DNA of 64,000 nucleotides from Maribacter stanieri (GTDB lineage Bacteria > Bacteroidota > Bacteroidia > Flavobacteriales > Flavobacteriaceae), in assembly GCF_900112245.1 (NCBI RefSeq), contig NZ_FOYX01000001.1:1723856-1787855 (forward strand), read 5' to 3'. Shown in pieces: positions 18,288-27,702 of this stretch. The first letter of the stretch is position 1; the number at the start of each line of letters is the position of its first letter. The translations under genes were made by a program, and so were the position numbers. The notes beneath the pieces are model-generated. The model had not been told where the DNA came from and did no database searches. It saw only the letters and a list, made by a program, of their open reading frames with translations.

Positions 18288-20054
18288 ATGAAAAAGATAT
18301 TTAATTATGCAATGTACGTTAGCCTACTAACAATTGCATTAAGTTTTACAGCTTGCCAAGATGAAATTGAGGAAATCAACACAGGTGAAGAACCACAAAC
18401 AATAACTGCAAACTCTACTACTGCAGACTTAATTCAACGAACCAGTTCTAATGATGGTTCTTGTGATAACATTGTTGATGGTACAAGTTGCTATCAAATA
18501 AACTTTCCTTATACCGTTGAGGTAAATGGATTAACACTCACTATTGAATCTGAAGATGATATAGAACAAATTGAAGATATATTTGATAGTGTAGAAGATG
18601 ATGAAAACTTATTGGATATTATCTTTCCTATTACCGTAACAGCTGGTGATTTCTCTGAAATTACTATTAACGGATTGGAAGATTTACGCGAGTTAGCCGC
18701 AGAATGTAAAGAAGGTGGTGATGACGATGATATAGAGTGTATAGATTTTGTGTATCCAATGACGTTATTTTCATTTAACGTCAATTTGGAACAAACAAAT
18801 ACTATAGAGGTTACAAGTGATCGTGAGTTAAGATTGTTTTTTAAGGATTTAGATGACGATAACTTAATTAGTTTTGATTTTCCTTTAACCTTAAAGTTGC
18901 ATGATCAAACGACTATTACAGTAGAAAATAATCAAGAACTGGCTAGTGCAATTGAAAATGCCAAAGATGATTGTGATGAAGACGACGACGATGATTATAA
19001 TGATGATGATTTTGATCTAGATGAAATAAATGAAGAACTAGTTGAATGTGTTTGGTTCGTTATAGAATTTAAAAGAAATGATATTGACCAGACACCACAA
19101 TATGTGAACTACATTTTAAATTTTAAAGAAGATGGTACTGTGCTAACTGGGTTTACAGGAGCTACTACTGTTGAAGGTACTTGGACAAGTACAGTTGGTG
19201 ACGAAGGTGCAAAACTTACTATGGATTTTGAGTCGAATACCGATTTCAACTTAGAGTGGGATGTGTATGATTTGGGCGATGATAAAATTAAATTATACAG
19301 TGATGATAGCAATAGAATTGTTATGAAACAATTCTGCGATGAGGATTTAGTTGAGGAAACTGTTGAAAGCATTACAGAGACTTTGAGAGAATGTGCTTGG
19401 GTGATTAAAACTGCTAAGAACAATGATGTACAAATCAATAGATTGTTAGGTGATGAGTTTGAATTTCAGGTAGATGGGGTTGTAACACTAACTAACGAAA
19501 CCACTGTGACTGAAGGTACATGGACGGTATCTACTAATACACAAGGCGTATTTGTAGTAGCTATAGTTATGGAGGATGAAAGTGCTGTAAGTTTTGAGTG
19601 GTTGTTGACAGACCTAGAAGACGATATTGTAAAATTCAATGTTGAAGAAACTTTTTATGAATTGGTAATAGTTAAGAAATGTATAGATGATGACGAAAAT
19701 GATATTGAATTTATTGAAACAATTTTCGATGACACCGAGTGGGATATAGCATATTTCGCAGAGAATAACGATGAGTCCACCACGTTATTTGCAGATGTAA
19801 AACTGTATTTAGATGATGATGGTAGCTTAGAAGTTAGAAACTTAAATGGTGAAGTTTTCAGCAACGGTAGCTGGTTTGTATATAGAAATGACTTTAACGG
19901 TAAATTAGAAATGATAATTTCTTTTGAACCAGGCAGTAATTACTTGCCTTTAGCTAATGATTATCAAATTTTAGAGGTAGATGATATGAGAATTGAGCTT
20001 AAACATGAAAATGACACTGGTTTATACGACCATTTAATATTAGAAAGAGAGTAA
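18288..20054 (+). CDS. Acidic repeat-containing lipoprotein divergent from the ECF sigma operon
   Basis: A 588-residue exported lipoprotein of no family I can name. The signal peptide ends in a lipobox with Cys23 (SFTAC). Residues 70-240 hold four copies of a roughly 42-residue beta unit starting FPYTV, FPITV, YPMTL and FPLTL (residues 73, 113, 156, 198). A very acidic linker (about 225-245) follows. Residues 248-588 hold three lipocalin-like repeats of about 105 residues, each opening with a (C/E)(V/A)W(F/V/D)I-type strand and each containing an EGTWT/NGSW turn. Acidic runs suggest cation binding. Divergence from sigma/FecR/receptor suggests co-regulation. Confidence 0.85.
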   Translation: MKKIFNYAMYVSLLTIALSFTACQDEIEEINTGEEPQTITANSTTADLIQRTSSNDGSCDNIVDGTSCYQINFPYTVEVNGLTLTIESEDDIEQIEDIFDSVEDDENLLDIIFPITVTAGDFSEITINGLEDLRELAAECKEGGDDDDIECIDFVYPMTLFSFNVNLEQTNTIEVTSDRELRLFFKDLDDDNLISFDFPLTLKLHDQTTITVENNQELASAIENAKDDCDEDDDDDYNDDDFDLDEINEELVECVWFVIEFKRNDIDQTPQYVNYILNFKEDGTVLTGFTGATTVEGTWTSTVGDEGAKLTMDFESNTDFNLEWDVYDLGDDKIKLYSDDSNRIVMKQFCDEDLVEETVESITETLRECAWVIKTAKNNDVQINRLLGDEFEFQVDGVVTLTNETTVTEGTWTVSTNTQGVFVVAIVMEDESAVSFEWLLTDLEDDIVKFNVEETFYELVIVKKCIDDDENDIEFIETIFDDTEWDIAYFAENNDESTTLFADVKLYLDDDGSLEVRNLNGEVFSNGSWFVYRNDFNGKLEMIISFEPGSNYLPLANDYQILEVDDMRIELKHENDTGLYDHLILERE

Positions 20055-20178
20055 GATTAGAACATCCAAAAATATACCGTTAACAGTAAAGAGTTGGGCC
20101 TCGTTGGCGGTATTGATGGAGGTTTTAGTTAGGGAGTTTATGAAAATGTAATTCCTTTTTTGCCCCACAAGCAACTTT

Positions 20179-20212
20179 AGAGCATCCAATTTTTAATGGG
20201 TGCTCTTTTGTT
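20179..20212 (+). terminator. Intrinsic terminator after the acidic lipoprotein gene
   Basis: A 9-bp stem (AGAGCATCC / GGGTGCTCT, one G-U pair) with a 10-base loop and a downstream TTTTGTTTTG run. The region between the lipoprotein stop and this hairpin shows no other feature. Confidence 0.75.
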
Positions 20213-20258
20213 TTGTAGATTTTGTGGTACATGCTGCGGAAATAGCATCGAATATTAT

Positions 20259-20266
20259 TAAATTTG
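20259..20266 (+). promoter_or_regulatory. -7 box upstream of ffh
   Basis: TAAATTTG, an exact TAnnTTTG match, 22 bases before the ffh ATG. The -33 element is not clear. Confidence 0.45.
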
Positions 20267-20288
20267 TAACCCCTTAAAAAAGAAAAGA

Positions 20289-21626
20289 ATGTTCGATAAT
20301 TTAAGCGATAAGCTAGATAAAGCTTTACATGTACTAAAAGGACATGGTCAGATTACAGAAATTAATGTTGCAGAGACTACCAAAGAAGTACGCCGAGCCT
20401 TATTGGATGCCGATGTTAACTTTAAAATAGCCAAAGAATTTACCAATAGGGTAAAAGAAAAGGCATTGGGGCAAAATGTATTAACGACCTTACAGCCAGG
20501 TCAGTTAATGGTGAAAATTGTAAAAGATGAGCTTACCCAGTTAATGGGAGGTGAGTCAGAAGGTATTAACCTATCCGGTAATCCATCGGTAATTTTAATG
20601 TCTGGTTTACAAGGTTCTGGTAAGACTACCTTTTCTGGTAAGCTTGCAAATTTTCTTAAAACTAAAAAATCTAAGAATCCATTACTAGTAGCTTGTGATG
20701 TATACCGTCCTGCGGCAATAGATCAGTTACATGTAGTTGGTGATCAAATTGGGGTGCCGGTTTATTCTGATAGAGATAATACTGACCCTGTTGCTATTGC
20801 CAAAGCAGGTATTGCAAAAGCAAAAGCAGATGGGCACAATGTGGTAATTATAGATACCGCTGGTCGTTTGGCTGTAGATGAGAAGATGATGGCAGAGATA
20901 TCTGACATTCATAAAGCAATACAACCACAAGAAACATTGTTCGTTGTAGATTCTATGACGGGTCAAGATGCGGTCAATACTGCAAAAGCTTTCAACGATA
21001 TACTAAATTTCGATGGGGTTATCTTAACCAAATTAGATGGTGATACCCGTGGTGGTGCGGCTATCTCTATTAAATCGGTAGTAGATAAGCCGATCAAGTT
21101 TATTGGTACGGGTGAAAAGATGGAGGCTATAGATATTTTCTATCCTTCACGTATGGCAGATCGTATTTTGGGTATGGGTGATGTTATATCACTTGTAGAA
21201 AGAGCCCAAGAGCAATTTGATGAAGAGGAGGCAAGAAAGATCCAAAAGAAAATTGCCAAAAATAAATTCGGATTCGATGATTTCCTGAGCCAGATTCAGC
21301 AAATCAAGAAGATGGGTAATATGAAAGATCTTATGGGGATGATTCCTGGTGCAGGAAAAGCCTTAAAAGGTTTAGATATTGATGATGATGCCTTCAAACA
21401 TATTGAAGCTATTATTTATTCAATGACTCCAGAAGAGCGTTCTACGCCTTCTAAATTAAATGCTAGTAGAAAAAAGCGTATTGCAAAAGGTTCTGGTAGA
21501 GAAGTTCAAGAAATCAATCAGCTTTTAAAGCAATTTGATCAAATGAGCAAGATGATGAAAATGATGCAAGGCGGTGGTGGCAAAAAGATGATGCAGATGA
21601 TGGGTGCCATGAAAGGAATGAAATAA
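20289..21626 (+). CDS. ffh: Signal recognition particle protein Ffh
   Basis: The GTPase that binds signal sequences of nascent membrane proteins together with 4.5S RNA and docks at FtsY. At 445 residues it has normal length. N domain 1-90; G domain with GLQGSGKTTFSGKLA (P-loop, about 107), DTAGRLAVDE and TKLDGDTRGGAA; methionine-rich M domain at the C terminus (MSKMMKMMQGGGGKKMMQMM). It is followed 32 bases later by folD in the same direction. Confidence 0.98.
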   Translation: MFDNLSDKLDKALHVLKGHGQITEINVAETTKEVRRALLDADVNFKIAKEFTNRVKEKALGQNVLTTLQPGQLMVKIVKDELTQLMGGESEGINLSGNPSVILMSGLQGSGKTTFSGKLANFLKTKKSKNPLLVACDVYRPAAIDQLHVVGDQIGVPVYSDRDNTDPVAIAKAGIAKAKADGHNVVIIDTAGRLAVDEKMMAEISDIHKAIQPQETLFVVDSMTGQDAVNTAKAFNDILNFDGVILTKLDGDTRGGAAISIKSVVDKPIKFIGTGEKMEAIDIFYPSRMADRILGMGDVISLVERAQEQFDEEEARKIQKKIAKNKFGFDDFLSQIQQIKKMGNMKDLMGMIPGAGKALKGLDIDDDAFKHIEAIIYSMTPEERSTPSKLNASRKKRIAKGSGREVQEINQLLKQFDQMSKMMKMMQGGGGKKMMQMMGAMKGMK

Positions 21627-21658
21627 TAAGCGAACAACACAATTAAAAAGATACGGAT

Positions 21659-22543
21659 ATGGAATTATTGGATGGTAAAAAAGTATCCAATCAAATAAAG
21701 GAGGAAATTAAGGCTGAGGTAGCTAAGATGCGTGAAAGAGGTGAAAAAGTACCTCACCTAGCGGCAATTATTGTAGGTAGTGACGGTGCTAGTTTAACTT
21801 ATGTAGGTAGTAAAGTGCGTTCTTGCGAGCGTATCGGTTTTGAGTCTACCTTAATACAAATGCCAAGTACTACTTCTGAGCAAGAATTATTGAACAAGAT
21901 TAAAGAATTGAACGTTGATGATGATATCGACGGTTTTATCGTTCAATTGCCTTTACCAGAACAAATAGATACTCAAAAGGTGATTATGGCAGTAGATCCG
22001 GATAAGGATGTAGACGGATTTCACCCAACCAATTTCGGTAAAATGGCTTTGGATATGAGTACGTTCATACCTGCTACTCCGTTTGGGATTCTTGAATTAT
22101 TAGAACGCTACAAGGTTGATACAAAAGGTAAACATACGGTGGTAATAGGTCGTAGTCACATCGTTGGTAGACCTATGAGTATTTTAATGGGTAGAAAAGG
22201 ATGGCCGGGAAACTCCACGGTAACCCTTACCCACAGTCACACTAAAAATATTACCCAAATTATTTCTCAGGCAGATATTGTAATATCAGCATTGGGAGTG
22301 CCTAATTTCCTAAAGGCTGAAATGGTAAAAGATGATGCTGTTGTAATTGATGTGGGTATTACTAGAGTGCCAGACGAGACTAAAGAGAAAGGATATTATA
22401 TTACCGGTGATGTTGATTTTGAAAATGTAAGTAAAAAAGCATCGTTTATTACTCCTGTACCTGGTGGAGTAGGTCCTATGACGATTGCAATGTTGTTGAA
22501 AAACACATTATTGGCTAGAGAGAGACATAGAAATAGAAATTAA
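21659..22543 (+). CDS. folD: Bifunctional methylenetetrahydrofolate dehydrogenase/cyclohydrolase
   Basis: Interconverts 5,10-methylene-, methenyl- and 10-formyl-tetrahydrofolate in one-carbon metabolism. At 294 residues it has usual length. Motifs are SLTYVGSKVRSCERIGF with the catalytic Lys, the PLPEQID segment, PATPFGILELL, the NADP-binding GRSHIVGRPMS loop and the C-terminal TPVPGGVGPMTIAMLL. It is probably co-transcribed with ffh and ends at a strong bidirectional terminator. Confidence 0.97.
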   Translation: MELLDGKKVSNQIKEEIKAEVAKMRERGEKVPHLAAIIVGSDGASLTYVGSKVRSCERIGFESTLIQMPSTTSEQELLNKIKELNVDDDIDGFIVQLPLPEQIDTQKVIMAVDPDKDVDGFHPTNFGKMALDMSTFIPATPFGILELLERYKVDTKGKHTVVIGRSHIVGRPMSILMGRKGWPGNSTVTLTHSHTKNITQIISQADIVISALGVPNFLKAEMVKDDAVVIDVGITRVPDETKEKGYYITGDVDFENVSKKASFITPVPGGVGPMTIAMLLKNTLLARERHRNRN

Positions 22544-22560
22544 TTTCTTTCAACAATAAA

Positions 22561-22595
22561 AAAACCTTCAACTAATTAAAGTTGAAGGTTTTTTT
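22561..22595. terminator. Bidirectional terminator between folD and a small lipoprotein gene
   Basis: A perfect 12-bp stem (AAAACCTTCAAC / GTTGAAGGTTTT) with an 8-base loop, T-run on the + strand and matching A-run for the - strand. It serves folD and the convergent small lipoprotein gene. Confidence 0.92.
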
Positions 22596-22740
22596 ATTGC
22601 GGCAATTTCTTAATCGTAATACCTGTATTTGTACTATCATTAGGTGTTAAGATATCAATGTCATTACTGTCGTCATAATCACAACTGGCAATGCATGTAA
22701 CTGAACAAAGAATAATAGTTATCATTAAAATTTTTCTCAT
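22594..22740 (-). CDS. 48-residue lipoprotein
   Basis: A small exported lipoprotein. The reading frame begins MRKILMITIILC and has a lipobox with Cys20 (CIASC), followed by an acidic, Asn/Ser/Thr-rich tail (DYDDSNDIDI) of about 28 residues. It is convergent with folD and its stop codon lies at the terminator. Length and codon use fit a real gene, but there is no homology I can name. It resembles another tiny lipoprotein at 46463-46672 in design only. Confidence 0.6.
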   Translation of the reverse strand: MRKILMITIILCSVTCIASCDYDDSNDIDILTPNDSTNTGITIKKLPQ

Positions 22741-22962
22741 AATAGGTGTTATTTAGCGGTTATCATGAATACAACTATTATAAAACGAATTTTTATTTAA
22801 AATGGTATTTGTTAAGAATCAATTAATTAACAAATTGACAAGGAGTTGGAATTAAATTTTTTAGTGGTTATTATTATGCTAGTTTATATTTTGTCTAAGT
22901 TTAAAGGTGCAATGCAATTAAAAACAGTCGTTCTGGCGGTTTTAAACCAGTAAAGAAAGTAT

Positions 22963-24018
22963 ATGAAATTGAACCATTTTTTTGATTCATCGGTAGATAT
23001 GCTTTGCATTGCCAATTATGATGGATATTTTGAAGATGTAAATCCGGCGTTTATTAATTTACTTGAATACACAAAAGAAGAGTTGTTTTCAAAGAAGATT
23101 AATGATTTCGTTTTTGATGAAGACAAAGATGCTACGCAACAAACAAGGGCAAGTCTTCATGAAAATAAGAAGCTGTTAAGTTTTCAAAATAGGTATGTCA
23201 GTAAATCGGGAAAGATAATTTGGTTGTCTTGGAGCGCTGTGCCAGTAGATGAAGAAAAGTTGGTGTATGCAATTGCAAAGGATATTACCAGCGAAATGAA
23301 TTTAAAAAATGAGCGTATTCTAGAATTTGCCAAACTAAAGACGGTAAATGAAGATCTTGTGAGATTAAACTACACTACTTCACATGATTTAAGGGCACCA
23401 ATGAATAATCTAATTTCTCTTTTTGATGTGTTAGATTTCTCGGTAATCCATGATGAAGATACGATACAGGTACTTAGGTATATGGAGATTTCAGCTAAAG
23501 GTGTAAAAGAGTCTTTAGAGAAGTATCTGAGCTTAGCAGAAAATGCAAGTAAAGGTTTAAGTTCACTTACAGAAGTTAGCTTTGAGACCATTTTGACTAA
23601 AACACAAAGTACACTAGGGTCAATACTAAAGAATTCTAAAACAGAAATTGACTTTGATTTTTCTGTCTGTGAAAGTGTTTATTTTGACAATGCTTATATG
23701 GAAAGTATATTCTTGAACCTTATTACCAATTCCATAAAATATACAATCCAAGGTGTTCCTCCTAAAATTGAAATTAAATCAGATTTTATAGAAGGTAAGA
23801 AGGTGCTCTTGTTTAAAGATTACGGGCAAGGTTTTGATATGGAAAAGAATGGACATAAGATTTTTGGTTTAAACCAGCGTTTTAATACTACCGAAGATGG
23901 CAAAGGTGTAGGGCTATTTTTAATTCATAATCAAATTAATAGTCTAGGCGGTACAATTTCAGTAGCCAGTGCTCCAAATGAAGGAGCTGTATTTACAATC
24001 ACCTTTCCTGCCTTATAA
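22963..24018 (+). CDS. PAS-domain sensor histidine kinase (soluble, orphan)
   Basis: A 351-residue kinase without transmembrane segments. An N-terminal PAS domain (about 3-115, DMLCIANYDGYFEDVNPAF) is followed by a HisKA-type dimerisation helix with the phospho-acceptor His141 (TTSHDLRAPMNNL) and a HATPase_c domain with the N box (NLITNSIKYT) and G boxes (KDYGQGFDM, GKGVGLFLI). No response regulator is adjacent, so its output partner is unknown. The absence of membrane anchors suggests a cytoplasmic redox, light or ligand signal sensed by PAS. Confidence 0.88.
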   Translation: MKLNHFFDSSVDMLCIANYDGYFEDVNPAFINLLEYTKEELFSKKINDFVFDEDKDATQQTRASLHENKKLLSFQNRYVSKSGKIIWLSWSAVPVDEEKLVYAIAKDITSEMNLKNERILEFAKLKTVNEDLVRLNYTTSHDLRAPMNNLISLFDVLDFSVIHDEDTIQVLRYMEISAKGVKESLEKYLSLAENASKGLSSLTEVSFETILTKTQSTLGSILKNSKTEIDFDFSVCESVYFDNAYMESIFLNLITNSIKYTIQGVPPKIEIKSDFIEGKKVLLFKDYGQGFDMEKNGHKIFGLNQRFNTTEDGKGVGLFLIHNQINSLGGTISVASAPNEGAVFTITFPAL

Positions 24019-24127
24019 ATTAACTATCTCGTATTTTCTTAATTACTAGTTTTAAAATAATATTGATTTCTAAAATTCAATAGAGAGATTTCATTAATTA
24101 TCTTTAAGCTTGAAAATATAATTTACC

Positions 24128-25858
24128 ATGATAAAACAAATAGTTGCCATTGCATTAGTATTAGGTCTTTTTGTAAGTTGTGAAAAGGTGGTTGAGCCGG
24201 TTCATAAAATTCAAGTTTCCTTTAGTGAGGATGTCGGATCTACAACGTTAGATGGTCGTTTATTGCTTATGTTATCTTCGGATGATAGTGATGAGCCTAG
24301 GTTTCAAATTAATGACGGATTAAATACCCAACTCATTTTTGGGATGAATGTAGAGAATTGGGCTAAGGATTCTGTCTTAACTTTTGATGAAACTGTTTTT
24401 GGATACCCATATGAAAGTTTAAAGGACGTACCGCCGGGGGAATATAATGTTCAGGCACTACTAAATGTATATGAAACTTTTAATCTGTCTACAGGGCATA
24501 CAGTAAAGTTGCCTATGGATAATGGCGAAGGGCAGAAGTGGCAAAAATCACCTGGTAATTTATACAGTAAGCCATTTAAGATAAGAGTTGCCAGCAATGG
24601 TTTTGAAAATGTTTCTGTAGAGTTGGATCAGGTAATACCGCCAATTGAAGAGCCAGAAGATACCAAGTGGATTAAACATGTAAAGGTAAAATCAGAAAAA
24701 CTATCGGAATTTTGGGGTCGTGATGTTTTTTTAGGAGCCCATGTTTTGCTTCCAAAAGGATTTGAGGAACATCCTGAAGCTAAGTATCCTCTTATGGTTT
24801 TTCACGGTCATTTTCCTTCAGATTTCGGAGGTTTTAGAACTACACCGCCTGACCCTAAAATGAAACCTGAGTATTCTGAAAGATTTAGTATCGAAGGTTA
24901 TAATATAATAGAGCAACAAGAGGCGTATGATTTTTATAAACGTTGGAACGAACCTGATTTTCCACGCTTTATTATTATAGAAATTCAACATCCAACACCA
25001 TATTATGATGATTCTTATGCTGTAAATTCGGCAAGTCAAGGACCTTATGGAGATGCGATTACCTATGAGCTAATTCCAGAGATAGAAAAAAAATTTAGGG
25101 GAATGGGCGAAGGTTGGTCACGTTTCTTGTATGGCGGATCAACTGGTGGTTGGGAAGCATTGGCAGTTCAAGTTAAATATCCTAATGAGTATAATGGGTG
25201 TTTTGCAGCTTGCCCAGATCCTATAGATTTTAGGGCTTATACGCTGACCAATATCTATGAGGACGATAATGCATACTATTATCCAAGTGCACATAAAAAA
25301 TTAGAAGTACCATCGCATCGAAATTATCTAGGTCAAATACAATCTACATTGCGTCAAGGCAATCATTTAGAGCTAGTATTAGGAGATAAGTCAAGATCAG
25401 GGCAACAATGGGACATTTGGGAGGCTACCTATTCGCCACAAGGCAAAGATGGTTATCCGGTTAGGATTTGGGATAAAAAGACAGGTGAGATAGATCATGA
25501 AGTTGCAGAATATTGGAAAGAGAATTTTGATTTACGTCATATTCTAGAACGTGATTGGGATAAACTAGGTGATAACCTAAAAGGGAAAATACATATCTAT
25601 TGTGGAGATATGGATAACTATTACTTAAATAATGCAGTGTACTTAATGGAAGATTTTTTGGAAAGTACCACGGATCCTTATTATGAAGGGGAAGTAAAGT
25701 ACGGCGACCGCGATGAGCATTGCTGGAACGGTGATCCAAATCAGCCTAATGCTATTACGCGACTTAGATATAATAGTATGTACGTACCTAAAATTATGGA
25801 ACGTATTGAAGCAAGTGCTCCGCAAGGTGCAGATTTGACGAGTTGGAGGTATAAGTAA
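24128..25858 (+). CDS. Esterase-like alpha/beta-hydrolase lipoprotein
   Basis: A 576-residue exported lipoprotein (lipobox LFVSC, Cys18). Residues 25-190 form a beta-rich N-terminal domain. The C-terminal part (about 195-560) resembles putative esterases of the enterochelin-esterase/D group, with nucleophile Ser338 in YGGSTGGWEA, a probable acid in CGDMDNY and a His in RDEHCWNGD. The substrate is unknown. It precedes an aldo/keto reductase by 36 bases, probably in the same transcript. Confidence 0.75.
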   Translation: MIKQIVAIALVLGLFVSCEKVVEPVHKIQVSFSEDVGSTTLDGRLLLMLSSDDSDEPRFQINDGLNTQLIFGMNVENWAKDSVLTFDETVFGYPYESLKDVPPGEYNVQALLNVYETFNLSTGHTVKLPMDNGEGQKWQKSPGNLYSKPFKIRVASNGFENVSVELDQVIPPIEEPEDTKWIKHVKVKSEKLSEFWGRDVFLGAHVLLPKGFEEHPEAKYPLMVFHGHFPSDFGGFRTTPPDPKMKPEYSERFSIEGYNIIEQQEAYDFYKRWNEPDFPRFIIIEIQHPTPYYDDSYAVNSASQGPYGDAITYELIPEIEKKFRGMGEGWSRFLYGGSTGGWEALAVQVKYPNEYNGCFAACPDPIDFRAYTLTNIYEDDNAYYYPSAHKKLEVPSHRNYLGQIQSTLRQGNHLELVLGDKSRSGQQWDIWEATYSPQGKDGYPVRIWDKKTGEIDHEVAEYWKENFDLRHILERDWDKLGDNLKGKIHIYCGDMDNYYLNNAVYLMEDFLESTTDPYYEGEVKYGDRDEHCWNGDPNQPNAITRLRYNSMYVPKIMERIEASAPQGADLTSWRYK

Positions 25859-25894
25859 AAGTCTATTCAGTTTTAATTACATATTTATTTAAAG

Positions 25895-26866
25895 ATGAAA
25901 TACAGAAGATTCGGGAGAACAGATTGGCTAGTAAGTGAAATAGGGTATGGAATGTGGGGTATGGCTGGTTGGACGGCTAGTGATGATGCACAATCCGCAA
26001 AGTCTTTGGACCTTGCCGTAGAAAACGGAGTCAATTTTTTTGATACTGCTTGGGGTTACGGAGAAGGACATAGTGAGGAATTGCTTGGTGATTTGGTAAA
26101 AAGACATCCCTCTAAAAAAATATACACAGCTAGTAAAATACCACCTAAAAATTTTCAATGGCCGGCGAAACCTGAGTATGCATTTGAGGACTCATATCCT
26201 ACGGAGCATATTGTGGAGTATACCCATAAGACTTTAAAAAATTTAGGGTTAGAACAAATTGATTTGATGCAATTTCACACGTGGGACGATGTTTGGAGCG
26301 ATAGAGAAGAATGGCAACGTGCTATTGAAGATTTAAAAACCTCTGGTAAAGTAGCGGCAATGGGTATTAGCATGAACCGTTGGGAGCCAGAAAATGGCGT
26401 AAAAGCATTAAAAACGGGTCTCTTGGATGCTGTTCAAGTAATATATAACATCTTTGATCAAGCTCCTGTAGATAAACTTTTTCCGCTTTGTGAAGAGTTG
26501 GATATCGCAACCATTGCACGAGTACCTTTTGATGAAGGTACATTGACGGGAAACATCACTAAAGAAACTACTTTCCCTGAGGGGGATTGGCGCGGCACCT
26601 ATTTTGTTCCTGAGAATTTATTTTCTTCGGTAGAGCATGCCGATGCCTTAAAACCATTAATTCCTGAGGGAATGACCATGGCTGAAATGGCACTTCGTTT
26701 TATATTGATGAACGATAATGTTGGTACTACCATACCTGGGATGCGTAAACAACGTAATGTATTAGCAAATACTGCAACTAGTGATGGTGTAGGACTTTCT
26801 AAAGAACTATATGAAGAATTATTAAAGCACAGATGGGATAGAGTGCCAACTTCTTGGTCTCAATAA
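25895..26866 (+). CDS. Aldo/keto reductase
   Basis: A 323-residue NADPH-dependent oxidoreductase with the (alpha/beta)8 fold. The tetrad is visible: Asp50 and Tyr55 in FFDTAWGYGEGHSEE, Lys in YTASKIPP and His in MQFHTWDD. The C-terminal cofactor segment TIPGMRKQRNVLANTA is present. It ends at a bidirectional terminator shared with the convergent VOC-protein gene. Substrate unknown. Confidence 0.9.
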   Translation: MKYRRFGRTDWLVSEIGYGMWGMAGWTASDDAQSAKSLDLAVENGVNFFDTAWGYGEGHSEELLGDLVKRHPSKKIYTASKIPPKNFQWPAKPEYAFEDSYPTEHIVEYTHKTLKNLGLEQIDLMQFHTWDDVWSDREEWQRAIEDLKTSGKVAAMGISMNRWEPENGVKALKTGLLDAVQVIYNIFDQAPVDKLFPLCEELDIATIARVPFDEGTLTGNITKETTFPEGDWRGTYFVPENLFSSVEHADALKPLIPEGMTMAEMALRFILMNDNVGTTIPGMRKQRNVLANTATSDGVGLSKELYEELLKHRWDRVPTSWSQ

Positions 26867-26897
26867 TTATCATTTAGAATCAAGATTTTCTTAATAT

Positions 26898-26936
26898 AAA
26901 AACCACCAACATTAATAAATGTTAGTGGTTTTTTTG
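26898..26936. terminator. Bidirectional terminator between aldo/keto reductase and VOC gene
   Basis: AAAAACCAC-C-AACATT pairs with AATGTT-A-GTGGTTTTT (a 16-position stem with one mismatch) around an AATA loop. T- and A-runs flank both sides, so it can act for both convergent genes. Confidence 0.85.
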
Positions 26937-26965
26937 TAAAATGCCTTTTGAGAAATTAGGTCTGG

Positions 26966-27391
26966 TTACTTTGCAAATAACTGCCCCATGTCTTTAAAGG
27001 CTTTGAATTCTAAAGCGTTACCAGCAGGGTCATAGAAAAACATTGTGGCTTGTTCACCAACTTTACCTTCAAAACGTACATAAGGTTCAATGACGAACGT
27101 TACACCTTTTGATTTTAGCTCCTCTGAAAAGCTTTGAAAAGTATCCCAAGGTAAAACCACACCGTAGTGTGGAACTGGAACATCGTGACCGTCCACGGGA
27201 TTATGATGTACGGTTTCTGCTTCTGATTTTGGCTTGTAATGTATCACCAACTGATGTCCGAATAAATTGAAATCTACCCAATGGTCGCTACTTCTACCTT
27301 CTTCGCAATTTAAAATTTCTCTGTAAAAAGTTCTACATTCTGCTAAATTGTGAACGGGAATAGCAATGTGAAATGGTGTTACGTTTTGCAT
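26966..27391 (-). CDS. VOC-family (glyoxalase/bleomycin resistance) protein
   Basis: A 141-residue metal-dependent fold protein made of two beta-alpha-beta-beta-beta modules. Candidate metal ligands are His8 ([10 protein letters not shown]), a central His (HYGVVLPWD) and the C-terminal Glu (GNALEFKAF). Family members include dioxygenases and lyases, and the reaction here is not readable. It starts 2 bases after the stop of the upstream small DUF gene, so the two are in one operon. Confidence 0.8.
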   Translation of the reverse strand: MQNVTPFHIAIPVHNLAECRTFYREILNCEEGRSSDHWVDFNLFGHQLVIHYKPKSEAETVHHNPVDGHDVPVPHYGVVLPWDTFQSFSEELKSKGVTFVIEPYVRFEGKVGEQATMFFYDPAGNALEFKAFKDMGQLFAK

Positions 27392-27393
27392 GA

Positions 27394-27645
27394 TCAGTTA
27401 TTTCTTAGTGCCGATATTAATTGTTTCTTATTCATTTTTGAGCGTCCGTCTATGCCAATTTTCTTGGCTTGGTCGTACAACTCTTTTTTAGTTCTGTCTT
27501 CGTAATTAGATGCAGCTCCGCCCTTTTTACCAGCATTTTCAGTATTTGCAATACGGGCAGCTTTTTCTTTGCTATATCCCTTATCGACTAAAGCTTCATA
27601 TTGTTCCTCATTTTTTATACGAGGTCTGTTATTTGATTTTGCCAT
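27394..27645 (-). CDS. Small basic DUF7218/Rho-N-like protein
   Basis: An 83-residue, lysine-rich cytoplasmic protein. The N-terminal part ([26 protein letters not shown]) is a conserved short motif found in many bacteria. The C-terminal part ([30 protein letters not shown]) has the helix-extended-helix look of Rho_N/SAP-like nucleic-acid-binding domains. DNA or RNA binding is likely from the fold, function unknown. Operon with the VOC protein. Confidence 0.75.
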   Translation of the reverse strand: MAKSNNRPRIKNEEQYEALVDKGYSKEKAARIANTENAGKKGGAASNYEDRTKKELYDQAKKIGIDGRSKMNKKQLISALRNN

Positions 27646-27702
27646 TTTTATTTTAAAAATAAATAAAAATAGAACTACGTTTGTGCTTTAATAAACTAGA
27701 TA

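Noticed and set aside
20055..20178. Possible small RNA between the acidic lipoprotein gene and its terminator
   Set aside because: No promoter-like sequence or stable hairpin apart from the terminator; more likely a plain 3' untranslated region.
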